From DASWJZ01 sp963792885 (GTDB lineage Bacteria; Pseudomonadota; Alphaproteobacteria; Rhizobiales; Afifellaceae): a DNA stretch of 64,000 nucleotides. Under the pieces are notes generated by a model, which worked only from the letters and a program-made list of their open reading frames with translations, did no database searches and was not told the DNA's origin. Shown piece after piece: positions 53,301 to 62,691 of this stretch. The stretch's first letter is position 1. Each line of letters starts with the position of its first letter. Location of the stretch: assembly GCA_963792885.1 (NCBI GenBank), contig CAWBXX010000002.1, positions 434,001 to 498,000 of the forward strand, read 5' to 3'. Position numbers and translations under genes: made by a program.

Positions 53301-53831
53301 ATGTCTATTGCTCTGAAGTCACGTGTACTGCGCATCTCCAGGGGCGCAGCGGTGGCGATGCTTGTTTTCTCCTGGGCGACTTACACGCCCGCAGCCGCCG
53401 CCGGCATCTTCGCTGCAATGGGCGGGGCGTGGCAGGGAGACGGCTCCATCACATGGTACACCGGAGAAACCGAGCGGCTCCACTGCAAGGCCACGAATGA
53501 CATAGCCGAAGACGGCTACAAGATCGGGCAAACGCTGATCTGTGCCAATGCGAGCCTTGGCGAGCCATGGAAGATCACAAGCAGCCTTTCCTATCGCGAG
53601 GCGGCCGGCGTGGTGGTCGGCTCGTGGAGCGAATCCAAGTATGGGATGGCCGGCAATCTCTCCGGCCGCGCCTCGGTCAGCAAGATCGATGCGCGGGTCC
53701 GCGTTGCCTCGAATTCCAATGTTTCGGTCCAGGTGATCGTCACCACCAACGGCAATCAGCAGAAGGTCGTCATGAAGGTGACGTCGCCCGAGGGCCTGAC
53801 CGAGATCGCGGTCGATATGCGTAAGGCCTGA
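53301..53831 (+). CDS. Secreted protein of unknown function
   Basis: A 176-residue exported protein. The ATG at 53301 begins a signal peptide of about 33 residues (RISRGAAVAMLVFSWATYTPAAAA); the longer frame upstream is not credible. The mature part (GIFAAMGGAWQGDGSITWYTGETERLHCKATND, TLICANASLGEPWKITSSLSYREAAGVVVGSWSESKYGMAGNLSG, VKVTSPEGLTEIAVDMRK) is beta-rich with two cysteines that could form a disulfide. The pattern suggests a small lipocalin-like barrel, but I do not recognise a named family. Convergent with the RND gene. Confidence 0.8.
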   Translation: MSIALKSRVLRISRGAAVAMLVFSWATYTPAAAAGIFAAMGGAWQGDGSITWYTGETERLHCKATNDIAEDGYKIGQTLICANASLGEPWKITSSLSYREAAGVVVGSWSESKYGMAGNLSGRASVSKIDARVRVASNSNVSVQVIVTTNGNQQKVVMKVTSPEGLTEIAVDMRKA

Positions 53832-53839
53832 GGCCTGAG

Positions 53840-56221
53840 CTACTCTGCCGCTTCTGCGACCGGCGGCCGGCGGAAACGCCGACCGAGCCGGTAGAGGAAC
53901 ATCGCCGTCGGCCTGAGGATCAGAAGGTCGGCGATGAGAGCGGCGATCATCGCGAAGGCGCTTAGCCAGCCGAAGGTCCTGAGCGAGGGCAGGTCGGAAA
54001 GCACCGTCACCGCGAGCCCGCAGGCAAGCACCACCGATGTCAGGATCAGCGCCGGGCCGACGAGCACCGTCGCCCGCTCCACCCCGATGCCCGGATCGGA
54101 GTCCGGCCGGTCTTCGAGCCTCAGCCGGTTGAGGAAGTGGATCGTGGCGGAGAGGCCGAGCCCGAACGACACGATCAGCGCCACGACCGCCGAGAAGTTG
54201 AGCCCGTCGCCGAGGAGCCATAGCACGGTGCCGGACAGCACGATCGGGAAGATGCCCGGCAGGATCGAGAGCAGCATCACCGTGAAGGAGCGGAAGGCGA
54301 GGCCTATGAAGGCGGCGACGAAGACGATCTCGATCGTCAGCGCCCTGTTCAGCTTCCCGATCATGTTGGCGCTGTTGCGCGCGGCGATCGCCGAAAGGCC
54401 TGTCACGGCGATCTTGTAGCCAGGATGCGCATTCCGCACCGTGTTGAGTTCCGTGTCGAGCTCGTCGATGACAGGCAACAGCTGGCTCGCGTCGACGTCG
54501 GGAATGCGGCCGGAGACAACGACGGAATCCTCGTTCTCCGAGATGAAGCGCCGGACCAGGTGCACCGGCAGGATGTCGACATACTGCTTGAGCGTGGCGA
54601 CGTCGCTGATGCCGGCCTTCTCGCGTAGCCAGCGGCGCAGCGTCTCGAGCGACCAGACGTTGCCGACGCCGGCCTGCGTCTCGAGGATCGAGTGTACGGC
54701 GGCAATCGCGTCGAGCGTCTCCGGCGCGTAGAGCGAGGCGCCCTGCGGGAACTCGACCAGCACGTCGATCGGATTGGCGCCGGTGAGCTTGGCGTCGAGT
54801 CGGCCTGACGCCGCCACCGCCTGCTCGCGGTCCGGCACCTGGTCTGCCAGTCGATATCGCGGCTCGAGCGTCGCGTAGACGAAGGCGAGGCCGCCGACCA
54901 CGACGATGCTGATCAGGCTGTAGAAGCCGGGGCGGCTGACCATCCGCGCCGCAACCCAGCCGCAGAAGCGGCGGAGCGCGTTGACGCCTGTATCGGTGGC
55001 GCGGACTTTTGCAGCGAAGGCGGACTCCTTGCGGATAAGGAGCACGCCGAGGAGCGGCACCAGCATCAGCACGCCGAGCAGCGCGATGACGGTGGCGACG
55101 AGCCCCGCTTCGCCGAAAGTGCGGATCAGGTCGGAGGAAGAGAACTGCAGCGCGATGAACGAGATGCCCGCCGTGCCGTGGGTCAACACGCAGGCCGGTC
55201 CGACGACCAGAACGGCATTGCGGAACGCCGTGAACTTGTCCTCGCCCGCGAGCAGCCTGTCGCGCGCCGCGAAGGTGAGCTGCATTGAATCGGCGAAGCT
55301 GATGACCATGATGAGCGGCGTCATCACGTTCAGGAACATGTTGAGGCGGAAGTCGAGCCAGCCGAGCGCGCCGAGCGCGAGCAGGATCGCGATCAGCGGC
55401 GGTCCCGCTGCGATGATCATGAAGGAGACGCGGCGGAAGAAGATGATGGCGATCAGGCAGCCGGCGGCGAAGCCGAAGGCGTTGTAGATCAGCCGGTCGC
55501 GCTCGACCGCGTTGCGGATCTCAAGCTGCATCACCGGCACCCCGGAGAGCTGAACGGTGAGCCCCGTGCCCTCGAGGTCGGAGGCCATCGTGCGGCGTAT
55601 TTCGTCGACGATCGAATTCATATTGCCTGAACCGGCGACCGACGGCTCGAGCGCCAGCACGATCAGCGCCAGGGTCCCGTCGTCGGAGAGAAGCTTGCCG
55701 CGCAGGATCTCGTTGCTGCGCACACGCTCGATGAGCTGGTCGTAGGCGGGGCCGTCGGGCAGCACGTCGGGAAAGAGCGGGCCGGGGATGCTGCCGTTCT
55801 CGGGCGGCGTGCGGGCGGAGAAGAGCGAGATGATGCCGCGGGTGCCGTCGATGAACTGCAGATCTGTGACGAGGTTGCGCAGGCCTTCGATCGAGTCACG
55901 TTTGAGCAGGTTCTTCCCTTCGACCACGACGAGGATGTCGAACTCGCTCGAGGGGAAGCGCTCGGTCACGTCGAGGAACTGCCGGAATTCGGGCGTGTTG
56001 GAGCGGAAGAGCTGCGACAGCGAATCGTCGACCTTGAGCCGCATCACGCCGAACGCGGCGCCGATGGCGAGCGCGATCAGGACGACGAGGCTGACATAGG
56101 GAAAGCGGAGCGGGATCAGCCCGATTCGCTCAATGCCATATGCCAGGCGATGCTGCCTGCGCGTGCTTTCCGGCGTCGCGGCTTCGTGGGCGTGCTCGCC
56201 CTCGGAATTTTCGCCCGCCAC
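53840..56221 (-). CDS. RND/MMPL-family exporter
   Basis: Inner-membrane protein of 793 residues with the 1+5+1+5 helix plan of two-fold RND transporters. The first helix (PYVSLVVLIALAIGAAFGVMRL) precedes a periplasmic domain of about 190 residues with VDDSLSQLFRSNTPEFRQFLDVTERFPSS; a second one follows at about 425-620. Sterol-sensing/MMPL features include MTPLIMVISFADSMQL and LIVSFGLGLSATIHFLNRL, where acidic or His residues would relay protons. Relatives export hopanoids and other lipids; the cargo here is inferred only as hydrophobic. Transcribed alone. Confidence 0.9.
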   Translation of the reverse strand: MAGENSEGEHAHEAATPESTRRQHRLAYGIERIGLIPLRFPYVSLVVLIALAIGAAFGVMRLKVDDSLSQLFRSNTPEFRQFLDVTERFPSSEFDILVVVEGKNLLKRDSIEGLRNLVTDLQFIDGTRGIISLFSARTPPENGSIPGPLFPDVLPDGPAYDQLIERVRSNEILRGKLLSDDGTLALIVLALEPSVAGSGNMNSIVDEIRRTMASDLEGTGLTVQLSGVPVMQLEIRNAVERDRLIYNAFGFAAGCLIAIIFFRRVSFMIIAAGPPLIAILLALGALGWLDFRLNMFLNVMTPLIMVISFADSMQLTFAARDRLLAGEDKFTAFRNAVLVVGPACVLTHGTAGISFIALQFSSSDLIRTFGEAGLVATVIALLGVLMLVPLLGVLLIRKESAFAAKVRATDTGVNALRRFCGWVAARMVSRPGFYSLISIVVVGGLAFVYATLEPRYRLADQVPDREQAVAASGRLDAKLTGANPIDVLVEFPQGASLYAPETLDAIAAVHSILETQAGVGNVWSLETLRRWLREKAGISDVATLKQYVDILPVHLVRRFISENEDSVVVSGRIPDVDASQLLPVIDELDTELNTVRNAHPGYKIAVTGLSAIAARNSANMIGKLNRALTIEIVFVAAFIGLAFRSFTVMLLSILPGIFPIVLSGTVLWLLGDGLNFSAVVALIVSFGLGLSATIHFLNRLRLEDRPDSDPGIGVERATVLVGPALILTSVVLACGLAVTVLSDLPSLRTFGWLSAFAMIAALIADLLILRPTAMFLYRLGRRFRRPPVAEAAE

Positions 56222-56316
56222 GCGACCTCCGATTTAACGTTTGGCTGGAGCAAGATAGAGACTCTTTTGCCGGCCTCGTCAAACGGCCGAAACGAGGCAT
56301 CCACGTGTGATTGCGG

Positions 56317-56523
56317 CTAATCCTCGGCGTCCTCGCCTTCTCGTGGTGCCTCCTCCGCCGCCGGAATGACATAGCCCCCCGAGAGCCAGCGGTTCAGATC
56401 GACGTCGGCGCAGCGGCGCGAGCAGAAGGGATAGGTGTCCTTCGTCGCCGGTTTGCCGCAGATCGGGCATCCGCGGCGGCCCTTTTGCTCTGGACCGGGC
56501 GATCCCGGGCGGCCGTCGGTCAC
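56317..56523 (-). CDS. yacG: DNA gyrase inhibitor/zinc-binding protein YacG
   Basis: A 68-residue zinc protein. The ribbon CPICGKPATKDTYPFCSRRCADVDLNRWLSGGYVIP has the four cysteines of YacG (CxxC...CxxxC), known in E. coli to inhibit gyrase. The GTG at 56523 overlaps the maf stop (GTGA), which decides the start and shows coupling. The acidic C-terminal tail is usual for the family. Confidence 0.92.
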   Translation of the reverse strand: MTDGRPGSPGPEQKGRRGCPICGKPATKDTYPFCSRRCADVDLNRWLSGGYVIPAAEEAPREGEDAED

Positions 56524-57158
56524 GACGGAATCGCCCAGCGGTCGTAGACCGGGTAGCCCTCCCCGGCGAGAAGCGCCAACGTCTCGTAGAGCGGCAGCCC
56601 GACGACGTTCGTGTAGGAGCCGCTGAGGCGGGTAACGAAGGCGCCAGCGCGCCCCTGGATGGCGTAGCCGCCGGCCTTTCCCTCCCATTCGCCCGACGCG
56701 AGGTAGGACTCGATCTCCTCGCGCGAGAGCCGCTTGAAGCGGAGTTTCGTCTCCACGATGCGGTTCCTGACCTTGCCACTCGGCGTGATCAGGCAGAGCG
56801 CGCCGAAGACGCGGTGGCCGCGGCCGGAGAGGAGCCGCAGGCAGCCGGCCGCCTCGTCGGTGAACTGCGGGTTCGGGAGGATGCGCCGCCCGACGGCGAC
56901 CACGGTGTCGACGCCGAGGATGAAAGAGCCGCGAAGCGCCGGGTCGCGCTCCGCCGTGCGCCGTGCCGTCTCCGCCTTCGTGAATGCGAGCCGCCGGCAG
57001 AGCGCCCGTGGCAGCTCCTTGCGCTGCGGCGTCTCGTCGATGTCGGCCGGGACGAGCTTGTCCGGCTCGATGCCCACTTGCCCGAGGAGCTGAAGACGTC
57101 GCGGCGAGGCGGACGCGAGAAGCAGGCGGGGGCGTTCGTTGGTGGTCTTCTTGAGCAT
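56520..57158 (-). CDS. maf: Maf-family nucleotide pyrophosphatase
   Basis: House-cleaning enzyme hydrolysing non-canonical NTPs; 212 residues. Family motifs are LLLASASPRRLQLL, DIDETPQRKELP, FILGVDTVVAVGRRIL (catalytic Asp), LSGRGHRVFGAL, and GEWEGKAGGYAIQGRAGAFVTRLSGSYTNVVGLPL at the C-terminal half. Coupled to yacG downstream. In related genomes infA lies immediately upstream; here only 79 non-coding bases separate it from the phosphatase gene. Confidence 0.93.
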   Translation of the reverse strand: MLKKTTNERPRLLLASASPRRLQLLGQVGIEPDKLVPADIDETPQRKELPRALCRRLAFTKAETARRTAERDPALRGSFILGVDTVVAVGRRILPNPQFTDEAAGCLRLLSGRGHRVFGALCLITPSGKVRNRIVETKLRFKRLSREEIESYLASGEWEGKAGGYAIQGRAGAFVTRLSGSYTNVVGLPLYETLALLAGEGYPVYDRWAIPS

Positions 57159-57237
57159 CGGATTACCCGGACGGGTCGAAGTCCTGAGACGCGGTCGGCG
57201 ACCCGACCTCCTACCGCATGGCGCGATGCCTGTGAAC

Positions 57238-57699
57238 TCAAGAACCGGGTTGTGAGCCTTGCGAGACGGTCGGCGCGCCGAAGCGCTCCGTCAGACGCTG
57301 GGCGATATGCTGGCGAAGGTCGCGATAAGCGAAGAGGATCTGGTCGCGCGAGCCGAAGGCGACGGTTGGATCGGGTGTCGGCCAGTATTCGACGGCGATC
57401 GGTCGCGTGCGCGTCAGCTCCAGCGCCCGGTGATGCGCTTCCGGCGAGAGCGTAATCGCGAGGTCGAAGTCGAGATCGCCGAGCGCTTCGAGCGCCGTTG
57501 GGCGATGGTCGCCGAGGTCAAGCCCGATCTCGGCGAGCACGGCATCGACGAAGGGGTCGCGGTCGCCGGGCATGACGCCGGCAGACGCCGTGCGGAACCG
57601 CCCGGGATAGAAGCTTTCCGTAAGCGCGCCCGCAATCGGCGAGCGGACGGCGTTTCGCCCGCAGACGAAGAGCACCGACTCGATTTCCGCGCCGGACAA
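57238..57699 (-). CDS. Low-molecular-weight protein-tyrosine-phosphatase family protein
   Basis: A 153-residue protein of the LMW-PTP/arsenate-reductase fold. The P-loop VCGRNAVRSP has nucleophile Cys13 and Arg19, and the general acid aspartate is in WPTPDPT. The conserved position next to UPF0262, hisD and maf is typical of Hyphomicrobiales; the physiological substrate is not established. It starts two bases after the UPF0262 stop. Confidence 0.9.
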   Translation of the reverse strand: MSGAEIESVLFVCGRNAVRSPIAGALTESFYPGRFRTASAGVMPGDRDPFVDAVLAEIGLDLGDHRPTALEALGDLDFDLAITLSPEAHHRALELTRTRPIAVEYWPTPDPTVAFGSRDQILFAYRDLRQHIAQRLTERFGAPTVSQGSQPGS

Positions 57700-57701
57700 G
57701 G

Positions 57702-58181
57702 TCAGCCGCGCCAGTGCAGCACGCAGATCAGCGTGAAGAGCCTGCGCGCCGTGTCGAAATCGAGCTCGACCTTTCCTTTGAGCCGCTGCTGCAGCACTTC
57801 GGAGCCTTCGTTGTGGACGCCGCGCCTGCCCATGTCGATCGCCTCGATGCGGCTCGGAGAGCCGGTGCGGATCGCCTGGCGGTAGCTGTCGCAGATCAGG
57901 AAGTAGTCCTTCACGATTCTGCGGAAGGGGGTGAGCGAAAGCGCGTGCGCGACGAGCGGCGTGTCGTTGGCGTTGCGAATGTCGAAGACCAGTCGCTGGT
58001 CGGCGAGCCTCAGCACGAGGCGGTAGGGGCCGTCATGGCCGGGAAGCCGAAAGTCGCTTTCCTCGACCAGGTCGTAGATGGCGACCGCGCGCTCGTGCTC
58101 GATGTCGGGCGCCGCGCGGCCGAAGGAAGCGTCGTCGAGCGTGACGGCGACCAGGCGGTCTGTCTTTGCGGCGCCGCTCAT
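57702..58181 (-). CDS. UPF0262 family protein
   Basis: Conserved alphaproteobacterial protein of 159 residues with no known function. Typical segments are ERAVAIYDLVEESDF, YRLVLRLADQRLVFDI, FRRIVKDYFLICDSYRQAIRTGSPSRIEAIDMGRRGVHNEGSEVLQQRLKGKVELDFDTARRLFTLICVLHWRG. It is always found beside hisD and the LMW phosphatase in related genomes, from memory; the neighbours here agree. Confidence 0.93.
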   Translation of the reverse strand: MSGAAKTDRLVAVTLDDASFGRAAPDIEHERAVAIYDLVEESDFRLPGHDGPYRLVLRLADQRLVFDIRNANDTPLVAHALSLTPFRRIVKDYFLICDSYRQAIRTGSPSRIEAIDMGRRGVHNEGSEVLQQRLKGKVELDFDTARRLFTLICVLHWRG

Positions 58182-58193
58182 CGCGAAGCCGAT

Positions 58194-59486
58194 CTACCGG
58201 TTCAGTCGGATCGAGACCGAGCGCGCGTGAGCGTCGAGCCCTTCCGTTTCGGCGAGCGTGATCGCCGGCTCGGCGAGTACTCGAAGCTGGTCCGGCCCGA
58301 GCTTCAGGATCGAGCTGCGCTTCATGAAGTCGAGCACCGACAGGCCCGATGAGAAGCGTGCGGAGCGCGCAGTCGGGAGCACGTGGTTCGGCCCGCCCAC
58401 ATAGTCGCCGATCGCCTCCGGCGTATGGCGGCCGAGAAAGATCGAGCCGGCGTTGCGGATCGCCGGCAGCAGCGCCTCCGGATCGGCGACGGCCAGCTCC
58501 AGATGCTCCGCCGCGATACGGTTGGCGAGGGGAATCGCAGCGGCGAGCGTCGCGACCGTCACGACGGCACCGAAATCGCGCCAGCTCGCCGCCGCTATCT
58601 CGCCGCGCTTGAGCGTCTTCAACTGGCGCTCCACCGCCGTCTCCACGGCATCGGCAAGCGCTTCGGAGTCGGTGATCAGGATCGACTGCGCGGCGCCGTC
58701 GTGTTCGGCCTGCGCCAGCAGGTCGGCGGCGATCCAGTCGGGGTTGTTCTCCGCATCGGCGACGACGAGCACCTCCGATGGGCCGGCGATCATCTCGATG
58801 CCCACAGTCCCGAAGACGATCCGCTTCGCCGCGGCGACGAAGTCGCGGCCGGGGCCGATGACCTTGGCGACCGGCGCGATGGTCTGCGTACCGTAGGCGA
58901 GCGCCGCGATCGCCTGAGCGCCGCCGATCCGATAGATCTCGTCTGCGCCGGCAAGCCGCGCCGCGACGAGCACCAGCGGGTTCAAGAAGCCGTCCGGTGT
59001 CGGCACCGCCATGACGAGCCGCGGAACGCCCGCCACCTTGGCGGGCACGACGTTCATGAGAACGGAGCTCGGATAGGCGGCGGTGCCGCCCGGCACGTAG
59101 ACGCCGACCGCGTCGATCGCGGTCCAGCGGTGGCCGAGTTCCACGCCGAGCGCGTCGGTGAAGCGATCGTCCTTCGGAAGCTGGCGACGATGGTAGGTGT
59201 CGATCCTCTCGCGCGCGATCCGAAGCGCCGTGCGCTGCGCATCCGTGACCTCGCGCTCCGCTGCCTCGACCTCGGCGTCGGTGATGCGCAGGCCCTCCGG
59301 CGTCACCGCGAACCGGTCGAACTTCTGCGTGAAGTCGACGAGCGCTTCGTCGCCGCGGGCGCGCACGTCCTCGACGATCCGGCGCGCGGTCGCCTCGACG
59401 TCTTCCGAGACCTCGCGCTTTGCCGCGAGCAGCGCGCTGAAGCGCGCCTCGAAGTCGGGGTCGTCGAAGTTCAGGCGAACTGCCAT
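58194..59486 (-). CDS. hisD: Histidinol dehydrogenase
   Basis: Catalyses the last two oxidations of histidine synthesis (histidinol to histidine, NAD-linked, zinc enzyme); 430 residues. Signatures are VYVPGGTAAYPSSVLMNVVPAKVAGVPRLVM, GGAQAIAALAYGTQTIAPVAKVIGPGRDFVAAAKR, GIEMIAGPSEVLVVAD, LLAQAEHDGAAQSILIT (Zn ligands) and ILKLGPDQL near the end. Twelve bases separate it from UPF0262. Confidence 0.96.
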   Translation of the reverse strand: MAVRLNFDDPDFEARFSALLAAKREVSEDVEATARRIVEDVRARGDEALVDFTQKFDRFAVTPEGLRITDAEVEAAEREVTDAQRTALRIARERIDTYHRRQLPKDDRFTDALGVELGHRWTAIDAVGVYVPGGTAAYPSSVLMNVVPAKVAGVPRLVMAVPTPDGFLNPLVLVAARLAGADEIYRIGGAQAIAALAYGTQTIAPVAKVIGPGRDFVAAAKRIVFGTVGIEMIAGPSEVLVVADAENNPDWIAADLLAQAEHDGAAQSILITDSEALADAVETAVERQLKTLKRGEIAAASWRDFGAVVTVATLAAAIPLANRIAAEHLELAVADPEALLPAIRNAGSIFLGRHTPEAIGDYVGGPNHVLPTARSARFSSGLSVLDFMKRSSILKLGPDQLRVLAEPAITLAETEGLDAHARSVSIRLNR

Positions 59487-59490
59487 CGGC

Positions 59491-59943
59491 TCAGGCGGTG
59501 ATGTGCCGCGGCGCGTGCGGCGTGGACCAGGCGGGCCCGAGATCGGTCAGCTCTGCTTCGAGCACCTCGACGGAGAGCCGGATCGCAGCGCCTCCGGCGA
59601 ATTCGAGCATGATTTCGCCGGAGGGGCTCTCGCCTGGCTCGAATCGCACGGCGAGGAGGTTGAGCACGGCGTCAGGCCGATCGCGGCTGATGCCAGTCGA
59701 CTGCACGCTTTGAACGCGTGCGAAATGGAGCGCAGTGCGCCGCCGCATATAGTCGCGGCTGCGCCGGGAGGGGCCTGAGGCGGCTTCCCACGCGAAGCGG
59801 TTCATGATGAGGACGAAGTGGCGGTTGCGCGCGAGCCAGTGGATGTCCTTGACCTTCAGCACCGCGTCCTGGACGTAGGCGGAGAGGATCGCGAGATCTT
59901 CGGTGTCGAGTGCGATGAGGCGAAGGAGATCGTCGTCCGGCAT
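59491..59943 (-). CDS. DUF2948 family protein
   Basis: A 150-residue protein of unknown function conserved upstream of hisD in Hyphomicrobiales. Characteristic features are LRLIALDTEDLAILSAYVQDAVLKVKDIHWL at the N-terminus, RRRTALHFARVQSV in the centre, and LNLLAVRFEPGESPSGEIMLEFAGGAAIRLSVEVLEAELTDLG near the end. No membrane segments. It starts 144 bases after the murA stop; the interval has no gene. Confidence 0.92.
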   Translation of the reverse strand: MPDDDLLRLIALDTEDLAILSAYVQDAVLKVKDIHWLARNRHFVLIMNRFAWEAASGPSRRSRDYMRRRTALHFARVQSVQSTGISRDRPDAVLNLLAVRFEPGESPSGEIMLEFAGGAAIRLSVEVLEAELTDLGPAWSTPHAPRHITA

Positions 59944-60087
59944 TGGGCGGTCCGCGCGTCGGTCGCGGACGTGGTAGGGCGTCGCCGCGGCAAGGGCAAG
60001 CGGAGCGGGGAAGCGGCGTAAACGTCAGACCGCGATCCCGAAAAGCTGGAACCTGCCTTCGGGCGAGATCATCCTCAAAGAGGGGCG

Positions 60088-61377
60088 CTAGCTCCGCAGG
60101 CGCTCGATCTCCGCTCCGCAGGCCGAGAGCTTCTGCTCCAGCCGCTCGAAGCCACGGTCGAGGTGGTAGACGCGATTGACCAGCGTCTCGCCTTCCGCGA
60201 CGAGGCCGGCGATCACCAGCGAGACGGAGGCGCGAAGGTCGGTCGCCATCACCGGCGCGCCGGTCAGCCGTTTCACGCCCGTCACCGTCGCCCTCTGGCC
60301 GTCGAGGTGGATTTCGGCGCCAAGCCGGGCAAGCTCCTGCACGTGCATGAAGCGGTTCTCGAAGATCGTCTCGCGAATCTCCGAGACACCCTCGGCGCGC
60401 GTCATCAGCGCCATGAACTGGGCTTGGAGATCGGTGGGGAACCCCGGAAACGGCGCCGTCGTCACGTCAACCGGCGAAAGTCCCGCACCATTGCGTGCCA
60501 CGCGGATGCCGGTATTCGTCTCGCTGATCTCGGCGCCGGCGGCGGACAGCGTGTCGAGCGCGCTCTGAAGCAGCCCCGGCTCCGCGCCCTGCAGCACGAC
60601 GTCGCCGCCGGTCGCCGCGACGGCCATCGCGTAAGTGCCGGTCTCGATACGGTCGGGGAGCACGCGATGTGTCGTGCCGGCGAGACGGTCGACGCCGGAG
60701 ACGTGGATTGTCCCGGTGCCGGCGCCCTCGATCTTGGCGCCCATCTTGATGAGGCATTCGGCGAGGTTGCGCACTTCGGGCTCGCAGGCCGCGTTCTCGA
60801 TGACGCTCTCGCCCTTCGCCAGCGTCGCCGCCATCATGATCGTGTGCGTCGCACCGACCGAGCCGTGCGGAAAGCGGACCCGCCCGCCGACCAGCCCGTG
60901 CGGCGCCTCAGCGACCACGTAGCCGCTTTCGATGCGGATCGCGGCGCCGAGCGCTTCGAGCCCCATCAGGAAGAAATCGACCGGCCGCGTGCCGATGGCG
61001 CATCCGCCCGGCAGCGACACGCGCGCCTCGTGCATACGCGCAAGAAGCGGACCGACCACCCAGAAGCTCGCCCGCATGCGCGACACGAGATCGTAGGGTG
61101 CGGTCGTGTCGACGATCGATGCGGCGGAAAGGGTCAGCGTCTCACCCGCATTAGGGTCGCCGTTGGCGCGCTTGCCGCTCACCATGTAGTCGACGCCGTG
61201 ATTGGCGAGGATGCGCTTCAGGAGCGCCACGTCGGCAAGATCGGGGACATTCTCAAGCGTCAGCCGCTCGTCCGTGAGGAGGCTTGCGATCATCAATGGC
61301 AGCGTCGCGTTCTTCGCGCCCGAGATCGGAATTGATCCGACCAGGCGGCGCCCACCGGCGATTCGAATGCGATCCAT
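60088..61377 (-). CDS. murA: UDP-N-acetylglucosamine 1-carboxyvinyltransferase
   Basis: First committed step of peptidoglycan synthesis; target of fosfomycin; 429 residues. The motif SGAKNATLPLM with the UDP-GlcNAc lysine is at residues about 19-30, and the catalytic loop LPGGCAIGTRPVD carries the reactive cysteine (Cys rather than the fosfomycin-resistant Asp). Later segments are GSVGATHTIMMAATLAKGE and FPGFPTDLQAQFMALM. The start ATG overlaps the stop of a small gene upstream (TGATG). Confidence 0.96.
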   Translation of the reverse strand: MDRIRIAGGRRLVGSIPISGAKNATLPLMIASLLTDERLTLENVPDLADVALLKRILANHGVDYMVSGKRANGDPNAGETLTLSAASIVDTTAPYDLVSRMRASFWVVGPLLARMHEARVSLPGGCAIGTRPVDFFLMGLEALGAAIRIESGYVVAEAPHGLVGGRVRFPHGSVGATHTIMMAATLAKGESVIENAACEPEVRNLAECLIKMGAKIEGAGTGTIHVSGVDRLAGTTHRVLPDRIETGTYAMAVAATGGDVVLQGAEPGLLQSALDTLSAAGAEISETNTGIRVARNGAGLSPVDVTTAPFPGFPTDLQAQFMALMTRAEGVSEIRETIFENRFMHVQELARLGAEIHLDGQRATVTGVKRLTGAPVMATDLRASVSLVIAGLVAEGETLVNRVYHLDRGFERLEQKLSACGAEIERLRS

Positions 61378-61529
61378 CAGCCGGTCTCCTCGCTCGACGC
61401 CGTTTCATTCCGCCCCGTCGGCGGACGCTCGGCAAGGCGCTCACGCTGCTGCGCCTTCCGGCGCTTCAGATTGGCTCTGAGAGCCTCGGCCAGCCGTTTC
61501 TGGCGCTCGCCCTTTGCGTCCCCGCCCAT
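61377..61529 (-). CDS. Small conserved basic protein upstream of murA
   Basis: A 50-residue protein. Its helix RQKRLAEALRANLKRRKAQQRERLAE is strongly basic, and similar short proteins occur before murA in related genomes from memory. The ATG at 61529 excludes the unlikely upstream frame. Its stop overlaps the murA start, suggesting translational coupling. Function unknown. Confidence 0.7.
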   Translation of the reverse strand: MGGDAKGERQKRLAEALRANLKRRKAQQRERLAERPPTGRNETASSEETG

Positions 61530-61719
61530 CCGTGGGTCTCTAGACCTGCCTTGCGGCGCTTCAAGGGCGGGGGTGCGCGTGAGGCGCTTTTCCACCCGCC
61601 GTGACCCGAAAGGCACAACCAGGAAATCGTGAATTTCGCGCAAAAAGCGCAAGAAATCGCTTCCAAGTGGCAACGAAAGCGGGAATCCTTAGTCGGGGAA
61701 GCAAGCACTGGGGGGCCGC

Positions 61720-62575
61720 TTGCTGGTTTCCGCGAGGAGGCGCTTTGCGGCTTGGCCGGCGGGTCAGGCGGGTTTCGCTCGCCTCGTTTTCGACGCGGCT
61801 TCACAGTCCCTTTCGCCCGAGATCGCTTTCCTCGCGCAACATGGCGTTGCAGAGCGGTTTCTGCGAGAGGCGACGAGGCAGGCGAAGAGAAATGCGACCT
61901 GCGCGACGGACGAGCTTTTCGCGCTTGGCTTGGAGCGCCGGCGCTATTGGTCGCTTCTCGCCGAGGATCTCGGCGTTGGCTTCCTCACGGATCTTTCCGG
62001 GGCGACTCAGCTGTCGAATGCGGGCCTGCTCGCGACCGAGGCGGTTCGCTCCGCCACGTCGGCGCTCGTCAGGCTCGAAGGGCGAAGCATCCTCGTGGCG
62101 GCGCCGCGCCATCAAGAGGTGGAGATCCTCCGCCGACACCTCGACGCAACACCGGCGCTTGCCGAACGCATCCGCATCGCGCCGCCCGAGGCAGTCCGGG
62201 CATTCGTCGCGGCGCGCCGCCATCCGGCGCTGACGCATTACGCCGTCAATAGGCTCGCGCGCGTCCTGCCCGCGCTGTCGTCCAGAAGCGGACGGCGGCC
62301 GGGCGCTACCGGGCACAAGGCGCTTTTCGCGGCGCTCGCCGCGCTCGCCCTCGTCGCGCCGCTTGCGACGCTGAACGCCCTCTGGCTGCTCTTCACGCTC
62401 TTCTTCCTGAACTGCAGCTTCTGGCGTCTTGCAGCAGCGTTCCGTCAATCCCACCCGCTTCGCGTGGAGCCGATCGCGGATAGCCGCCTGCCGCTCTACT
62501 CGGTCCTTGTTCCCCTTTATCGCGAGGCGGCGGTCGTGCCTGATCTCATCGATCACCTCTCACGGCTCGACTATC
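61720..62575 (+). pseudogene. Family-2 glycosyltransferase gene, 5' part, interrupted by insertion
   Basis: The intact 5' portion encodes an N-terminal MshEN/GspE-type domain (DELFALGLERRRYWSLLAEDLGVGFLTDL, VRLEGRSILVAAPRHQEVEILRR) as found in some glycosyltransferases, two hydrophobic helices (FAALAALALVAPLATLNALWLLFTLFFLNC), and the first strand of the GT2 domain (LPLYSVLVPLYREAAVVPDLIDHLSRLDYP). The insertion at 62575/62576 adds 11 foreign codons and a stop at 62608. The TTG at 61720 is a guess; the true start is unclear. The rest resumes at 63887. Probably an exopolysaccharide or glucan synthase, inactivated here. Confidence 0.82.
62568..62575. repeat. Left target-site duplication
   Basis: CGACTATC directly precedes the left inverted repeat and recurs immediately after the right one at 63879-63886. 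Removing the element and one copy restores the glycosyltransferase reading frame (RLDYP-SAKLEVLLIV). Confidence 0.9.
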
Positions 62576-62596
62576 CGGCCTTATGTATCAAGAGCA
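62576..62596. repeat. Left terminal inverted repeat
   Basis: The 21-base end starts CGGCCTTATGTATCAAGAGC. It is perfectly complementary to 63858-63878. Pairing stops abruptly after 21 bases. Confidence 0.93.
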
Positions 62597-62691
62597 CCAT
62601 ACCCATCTAACGCGCCTTACTCGCTAGAGGCGCGTCGTTGACTGTTTCTACTACCTTACGTAGCCTCCCGTTTCGTCGCGGGGGGATAGTC

